Shown here piece after piece: positions 59,801 to 64,000 of a stretch of DNA of 64,000 nucleotides. Both the position numbers and the translations under genes were made by a program. The notes below the pieces were generated by a model. The model searched no databases. It had not been told where the DNA came from and was given only the letters and a program-made list of their open reading frames with translations. This DNA is from Gammaproteobacteria bacterium (GTDB lineage Bacteria > Pseudomonadota > Gammaproteobacteria > Steroidobacterales > GCA-2729495), in the NCBI GenBank assembly GCA_015709695.1, contig CP054183.1:310001-374000 (forward strand), given 5' to 3'. The first letter of the stretch is position 1, and each line of letters begins with the position of its first letter.

Positions 59801-62800
59801 CATCGAGACGCGGCTCGCGGGGCTGTGGTCGGCGGTGCTCGGCATCGCCGCGCCCGGCCGCCACCGCAGCTTCTTCGATCTCGGCGGCCAGTCGCTGCCC
59901 GCGCTGCGCGTGCTGGCGCGCATCGCCGGCGAGTTCCGCGTGGCGCTGACCCTCGGGGACTTCTTCGACGCGCCGACCATCGCCGGTCTGGCGGCACGCA
60001 TCGCCGCAGGCGGTGGCCAGGCGCCGCCACCGGCACCGTTGCCCTTGCCGGCAGACGTGGCGCCGCCGCTGTCCCGGGGCCAGGAGCGGCTCTGGTTCCT
60101 CGACCAGCTCGACCCCGCGAGCCCGGCCTACAACATCGCCTGGAGCCTGGTGATCGAGGGACCGCTCGATCCCGGACGGCTGCAGCGCGCGCTCGACAGC
60201 GTGGTGGCACGTCATGCGGTGCTGCGCAGCGCCTACCCGGCGCTGGCGGGCCACCCGGTGGCGGTGGTGGCGCCGGCGATGCAGGTCAGCATCGCGCGGG
60301 AATCCGTGGCGGACGCCGCGCTGGAGGCGCGCCGCAGCACGCTCGCCCGCGAGCCCTTCGATCTCGGCCGCGGCCCGTTGCTGCGCGCCACGCTGCTGCG
60401 CCTGGCGGCGGACCGCCACGAACTGGTGCTGGTCCTGCACCACATCGTCACCGACGGCACCTCCAACGGCATCCTGCTGCGCGAACTGGCCGATGCCTAT
60501 GCCGGGCGGCCGGCACCGCCGCCGTTGCCATTGCAGTATGCGGACTACGCCGCCTGGCAACGCCGCGGGCTCGACGACGATGCCAGCCGTGCGCAGCTCG
60601 ACTGGTGGCAGGCCCGGCTGGCCGGTGCGCCGCCGGCGCTGGAGCTGCCCACGGATTTCCCGCGGCCGGCGGAGCAGCGCTTCCGTGGTGCCTGGATCTG
60701 GCGCTCGCTCGACGCCCGGGCCGCCGCCGCGCTGCGTGAGTTCGCCGGCGCCCGCCAGGCGACGCTCTACATGCTCATGCTCGCCGCCTTCGATGTCCTG
60801 CTCCAGCGCTACAGCGGCCAGGACGACATCGTCGTCGGCACGCCCGTCTCCTCCAGGCCGCAGGCCGACCTCGAGGGCCTGGTGGGCCTGTTCGTCAACA
60901 CGCTGGTGCTGCGCACCGACCTCGGCGGCACGCCCGGCTTCGACGAGGTGCTGGCCCGCGTGCGCGCCACCGCCATCGAGGCCTTCGCGCGCCAGGATGT
61001 TCCCTTCGAGCGGCTGGTCGAGCGCCTGCAGCCGGGGCGCTCGCTCGCCCGCGCGCCGGTGTTCCAGGTGATGTTCAACCTGGTGCCGATGCCGGCAGCG
61101 CCCCTGCGCGCGGGCAATGTCGTCTTCCGGCCAGGCCGGCTGATCGACCACGGCGTGTCCAGCTTCGACCTGGCACTGACCGTGGGCGAGCAGGCCGACG
61201 GGCTGGAGCTGCTGTTCGAGTTCGACACCGACCTGTTCCAGGCCCGCAGCATCGAGTGCTTCGCCGATGCCTACCTGGCGCTGCTCGCTGCCGTGCAGGC
61301 CGCCCCGGGCGAGCCGGTCGCCAGCCTGCCGCTGGCGGATGCCGCGGAGGGCGCGCGCCAGCGCCGGGCGCTGGCCGGCGCGCACTCGGGCGGGCGGCCC
61401 GCCCGCGACGTGCTCGCCCTGTTCGCGGCCGCGGTCGCGCAACGTCCCGCGGCACCGGCGCTGCATGCCGCCGGCTGCACGCTGGATTACCGCAGCCTCG
61501 ACCAGCGCTCGGAGCACATCGCGCGTTGCCTGCTCGCTCTCGGCCTGCGTCGCGGTGACCGGGTCGGCATCTGCCTGCCGAGGATCGCCGACCTCATCGC
61601 CACCCTGCTCGGTGTGCTGAAGGCCGGCGCGGCCTACGTGATGCTCGAGCCGGAGCAGCCGCGGGCACGGCTGGCGTCGATGCTGCGCGATGCCGGGCCC
61701 GCGCTGCTGGTCGTCAACGCCGCCACGCGCGCGGCGCTGCCGGAGCCCGGCGTGGCCTGCCTCGACCTCGATGCGGCGGCGATGCCGGATGCACCGGTGG
61801 CAGCGGCGCTGCCGGTGCCTGTCGAAGCCGATGACCTGGCCTACCTCGTCTATACCTCGGGCAGCAGCGGCGAGCCCAAGGCGGTGGCGGTCAGCCGCGG
61901 CAACCTCGCGGCGACCTTCGATGGCTGGCGCGAGGCCTATGGCCTGCTGGACAGCGACGTGCACCTGCAGCTGGCCAATGCGGCCTTCGATGTCTTCACC
62001 GGCGACTGGACGCGCGCACTGCTCTCCGGCGCACGGCTGGTGCTGTGCCCGCGGGAGCTGCTCGGCGAACCCGGGCGCCTGCACGGATTCATGCTGGCGC
62101 AGGGCATCACGGTGGCGGAGTTCGTGCCCGCCGTGGTCCGCCCGCTGCTCGCCTGGTGCATGGAGGGCGCACGTCGCCTCGATGGCCTGCGGCTGCTGGT
62201 GGTGGGCTCGGAGGCCTGGCAGCCGGCCGAGTACCAGGCGCTGCGGCGTCTCTGCGGGCCCGGCGCGCGCGTCATCAACTCATACGGCGTGGCCGAGGCG
62301 ACCATCGACAGCGCCTGGTTCGAAGGCGATGCGCGGGGCGCCGCACGCCTGCCCATCGGCCGGCCCTTCGCGCAGGCCACGCTGCAGATCCTCGACGCGC
62401 GCGGCCAGCCGGTACCGGCCGGCATGCCCGGGGAGATCTGCATCGGTGGCCGCGGCGTGGCGCAGGGTTACTGGCGCCGGCCCGCACTGACCGCGGCGCG
62501 CTTCGTCGCCGATCCCCGGGAGCCGTCGCGCAGGCTGTATCGCACGGGTGACCGTGGCCGGCTGCGGGCCGATGGCCTCGTCGAGTTCCTCGGGCGCCTG
62601 GACGGGCAGCTGAAGCTGCGGGGCCTGCGCCTGGAGCCCGGGGAAGTGGAAGCGGCGCTGGCGGCATGCCCCGGTGTCGCGCAGTGCGCGGTGGGCCTGC
62701 ACCATGCGACGGCGGGCGAGCCGCTGCTGGTGGCCTGGGTGGTGGAGACCGCACCCGGCGCCTGCAGCGCCGATGGCCTGCGCACGGCGCTGCGCCAGCT

Positions 62801-64000
62801 GCTGCCCCAGCCGCTGGTGCCCGCGCGGTTCCGGTTCCTGACGCGCCTGCCGCTGACTTCAAGCGGCAAGCTGGATCGTCGTGCGCTGCCGGCACCGGCC
62901 GCCGCGGACGGCACGGCGATGACGGCGCCGGATGCGCCGCGCAGCGCGCTGGAAGCCACGCTCTGCGAGCTGTTCGCCGCGGTGCTGGACGCAGATGCGC
63001 CGGCAGGCGTGCACGAGGACTTCTTCGCGCTCGGCGGCCATTCGCTGCTCGCCACGCGGCTGGTGGCGCGCATCCGCGACACGCTCGAGGTCGAGCTGCC
63101 GCTGCGTGCCTTGTTCGAGACGCCGACGGTGGCGGGGATCGCCGCGACGCTGGCCGCCGGCACCGCGGCGCCGGTCCCCCCGGTGACCCGCCGCGACGCC
63201 ACGAGCGCGGCGCCGCTGTCCTGGCCGCAGCAGCGGCTGTGGTTCCTCGAGCAGCTGGAACCCGGCAACGCGGCCTATCACCTGCACCTTGCGTTCCGCC
63301 TGCGCGGGGCGGTGGATGCCGCGGCGCTGCAGGCTGCACTGGATGATCTCGTCGCGAGGCAGGCGGCATTGGGCAGCACCATCGGCGTGATCGATGGCGA
63401 GGCCGTGCAACGACCGGCAACGGCCGCGCCGCCGCGGCTGGCTCGGGAAGATGCCGGTGCCTGCCCGCGGGCGCAGCTCGAGGCCATCCTGCGCGGCCAC
63501 ATCGGCCAGCCCTTCGATCTCGGCCGCGGGCCGCTGCTGCGGGCGGTGCTGCTCGATCTCGCCCCCGGCGAGCAGCTGTTGCTGCTGGTGATGCACCACA
63601 TCGTCGCCGATGGCTGGTCGATGGCGGTGCTGCTGCGCGAACTGTCGATGTCCTACAACGCGCGGCTCGGCGGCGCGCCCGCGCGGCTGCCGCCGCTGCC
63701 CGTGCAGTACAGGGACTACGCACTCTGGCAGCGCGACGTGCTGCGCACGGCCGGCTTGCAGGGACAGCTCGGGTACTGGCAGCGACAGCTGGCCGGGATG
63801 CCGGAGCGGATCAGCCTGCCGACCGACCGGCCGCGGCCCGCCGTGCAGGGCCATCGCGGCGCCTGGCTGACGCTGCCGCTGCCGGCGAAGCTGGCCGATG
63901 GCCTGCGCGCGCTGGCGCAGCGCGAGCGGGCGACGCTGTTCATGGTGCTGCTGTCGGGTTTCCAGGCGCTGCTGTCGCGCTTCACGGGCGAGGAGGACAT
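56847..64000 (+). CDS. NRPS elongation modules C-A-PCP-C-A-PCP-C..., runs off the window
   Basis: Frame 3 stays open from ATG 56847 (ATGA overlap with the first NRPS) to the window end, 2384 residues. C1 has HHIAADG (about 149). A1: YTSGSTGEPKG (625), FIDSLWEIFGA, NTYGSSEIW, GRLDRQLKLHGFRIEPGEVE, PCP serine 1016 in LGGQSL. C2 has HHIVTDG (1198). A2: YTSGSSGEPK (1669), FDVFTGDW (D1715), NSYGVAEATIDS, PCP Ser2066 in LGGHSL. C3 has HHIVADG (about 2250). No thioesterase, epimerase or reductase appears before the edge. The A1 domain has Ile-Asp in place of the usual Asp at 235-236, so its substrate may be unusual; A2 keeps Asp235. Confidence 0.9.
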   Translation, partial: MTASGVLAQQRGTMPAAGDGHLPLSPAQQGFWLLQSLDPASTAANEQFALFLDGPLDRGALAQAWRGVLARHEILRARFGADDGLPWQRFDAGPGEAPREVAGLFSPGALLAFAAGEIARPFDLASGPPLRAVLLQLGPDEHVLLVTVHHIAADGLSVAVIRDDLAGLYADLVAGRATEPDAAPGYGAFALDEQRQAGSARQARHLDWWCRQLAGAPARHSLPQRLHEASRPAAGGSRRIAFGIPADAMARARSQARATGVTLFTLLTAALRVLLARLGGQEDVLIAVPVTRRDDAARRRMVGCLINTVVLRTPVAADSRFDALLLQERATLIAALEHRELPFHRLVEALPGERRAGAQPLAQILLQFDVAPPPRQAGGVGFRIAPLHVPRESAWDLEWSLTDQGEGQALQGHLAYACARFEDWVAEAMPGQLAVLLDAATREPQQPVGLLPLLDDAQRRRMLVEWNATTAPFPQAATLTALVAAQCRRSPGAVALEWGDGTLSHAELARRVDWLAARLIDAGAGAGSRVALSLTPSAELVIALLAILRTGAACVPLDPAYPRARREFMLRDAEACLLLTRGTADLDSGATVCLDLDALGEPAPGEVVPAVAEGAAPGDPACLLYTSGSTGEPKGAIGTHRAAVNRVHWMWQACGFRAGDVFCLRTSLSFIDSLWEIFGALAHGIRLVVLPGEAARDPALLVPALARHGVTQLVLVPPLLRALLEWAPDLGRRLPGLRHIITSGEPLPVDLWATTRDALPAVRLLNTYGSSEIWDASCCDTSAIGQAPERMPIGRPIANMRCYVLDARLQPLPPGVAGELCVAGVGVGGGYWRRPELDAARFVPDPFGAPGERLFRSGDRARWLPDGSLECLGRLDRQLKLHGFRIEPGEVEAVLRGCEGVDDAAVLLREEQGTPRLVAWIASGDAGLDTAALAARAAGRLPPFMRPAAWVILPKLPLTPSGKIDRDALPAAPEPVPDAAAPVGDIETRLAGLWSAVLGIAAPGRHRSFFDLGGQSLPALRVLARIAGEFRVALTLGDFFDAPTIAGLAARIAAGGGQAPPPAPLPLPADVAPPLSRGQERLWFLDQLDPASPAYNIAWSLVIEGPLDPGRLQRALDSVVARHAVLRSAYPALAGHPVAVVAPAMQVSIARESVADAALEARRSTLAREPFDLGRGPLLRATLLRLAADRHELVLVLHHIVTDGTSNGILLRELADAYAGRPAPPPLPLQYADYAAWQRRGLDDDASRAQLDWWQARLAGAPPALELPTDFPRPAEQRFRGAWIWRSLDARAAAALREFAGARQATLYMLMLAAFDVLLQRYSGQDDIVVGTPVSSRPQADLEGLVGLFVNTLVLRTDLGGTPGFDEVLARVRATAIEAFARQDVPFERLVERLQPGRSLARAPVFQVMFNLVPMPAAPLRAGNVVFRPGRLIDHGVSSFDLALTVGEQADGLELLFEFDTDLFQARSIECFADAYLALLAAVQAAPGEPVASLPLADAAEGARQRRALAGAHSGGRPARDVLALFAAAVAQRPAAPALHAAGCTLDYRSLDQRSEHIARCLLALGLRRGDRVGICLPRIADLIATLLGVLKAGAAYVMLEPEQPRARLASMLRDAGPALLVVNAATRAALPEPGVACLDLDAAAMPDAPVAAALPVPVEADDLAYLVYTSGSSGEPKAVAVSRGNLAATFDGWREAYGLLDSDVHLQLANAAFDVFTGDWTRALLSGARLVLCPRELLGEPGRLHGFMLAQGITVAEFVPAVVRPLLAWCMEGARRLDGLRLLVVGSEAWQPAEYQALRRLCGPGARVINSYGVAEATIDSAWFEGDARGAARLPIGRPFAQATLQILDARGQPVPAGMPGEICIGGRGVAQGYWRRPALTAARFVADPREPSRRLYRTGDRGRLRADGLVEFLGRLDGQLKLRGLRLEPGEVEAALAACPGVAQCAVGLHHATAGEPLLVAWVVETAPGACSADGLRTALRQLLPQPLVPARFRFLTRLPLTSSGKLDRRALPAPAAADGTAMTAPDAPRSALEATLCELFAAVLDADAPAGVHEDFFALGGHSLLATRLVARIRDTLEVELPLRALFETPTVAGIAATLAAGTAAPVPPVTRRDATSAAPLSWPQQRLWFLEQLEPGNAAYHLHLAFRLRGAVDAAALQAALDDLVARQAALGSTIGVIDGEAVQRPATAAPPRLAREDAGACPRAQLEAILRGHIGQPFDLGRGPLLRAVLLDLAPGEQLLLLVMHHIVADGWSMAVLLRELSMSYNARLGGAPARLPPLPVQYRDYALWQRDVLRTAGLQGQLGYWQRQLAGMPERISLPTDRPRPAVQGHRGAWLTLPLPAKLADGLRALAQRERATLFMVLLSGFQALLSRFTGEED

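Noticed and set aside
58443-62084. 1213-codon minus-strand open frame across the NRPS
   Set aside because: Composition is Arg/His/Gln/Gly-rich with no recognisable domain, whereas the plus-strand frame contains ordered C, A and PCP motifs.
1-64000. tRNA, rRNA, IS elements, att sites, CRISPR arrays, origin of replication
   Set aside because: I looked for clover-leaf-like segments, terminal inverted repeats with transposase, regularly spaced repeats and DnaA-box clusters and saw none that I could support by eye; a tRNAscan or IS search could still find something.

Overview
The window is visibly GC-rich and densely coded, with short gaps, many ATGA/GTGA start-stop overlaps and no rRNA, tRNA, CRISPR array, IS element or phage gene that I could recognise. 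The gene set (cbb3 oxidase ccoNOQP, SrkA, MtgA, LemA/TPM, NdvB-type glucan synthase, QueD very close to the E. coli form, ZntB, NsrR-type operator) points to a high-GC proteobacterium, most likely a gammaproteobacterium. A complete coenzyme F420 operon and a large NRPS locus are unusual for that group. No marker gene is present, so the genus cannot be named.

Layout. 1-1660: tail of an OmpR-type response regulator and an MFS exporter. 1707-5050: a minus-strand operon (DUF2249, polytopic NnrS/heme-copper-like membrane protein, double DUF2249, DUF59, a small ORF, AhpD-like), preceded by a 23-bp inverted repeat that closely resembles an NsrR nitric-oxide-repressor site. 5088-10126: AhpD-like protein, FAD reductase and the ccoNOQP cytochrome oxidase with a small FixH-like overlapping gene. 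10313-19384: mixed housekeeping and stress genes (FMN reductase, exported-looking D-2-hydroxyacid dehydrogenase, VOC protein, SrkA, MtgA, GAF-GGDEF cyclase, hemerythrin, NdvB-like GH17-GT2). 19763-22614: a hypothetical gene, LemA-TPM-TPM, a hypothetical gene. 22611-25645: a copper-bufferin type RiPP operon (bufA-bufB-bufC) downstream of an OmpA-family gene. 25900-29081: AhpD-like/ZntB pair and a SorAB-like sulfite dehydrogenase. 29089-33892: SDR, PNPOx-like, MFS, IclR, DUF1244, DUF1838, which may be a catabolic island. 34043-39831: MurI, GST, a second OmpA paralogue, a tandem pseudo-alpha/beta-hydrolase, a UbiC-like protein, a coiled-coil protein.

39898-49196 is an F420 region: two luciferase-like (LLM) oxidoreductases on plus, then on minus LLM-npdG-cofE-cofD-cofC-fbiC(cofGH) followed by a SEC-C protein and arfB. 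It would make FO, assemble F420, reduce it with NADPH and spend it on LLM enzymes.

49276-51126 holds membrane proteins (DUF456, BI-1) converging on an extraordinary 120-bp palindrome (58-bp perfect arms, 4-nt loop). 51244-64000: SDR, queD, a nucleoside-deaminase-like gene, a methyltransferase and two NRPS genes: a 976-residue A-(PRMT-like methyltransferase)-PCP starter module, and a C-A-PCP-C-A-PCP-C... synthetase that runs off the window end. The NRPS locus, the F420 operon, the NO-type operator and the palindrome are the most rewarding parts.
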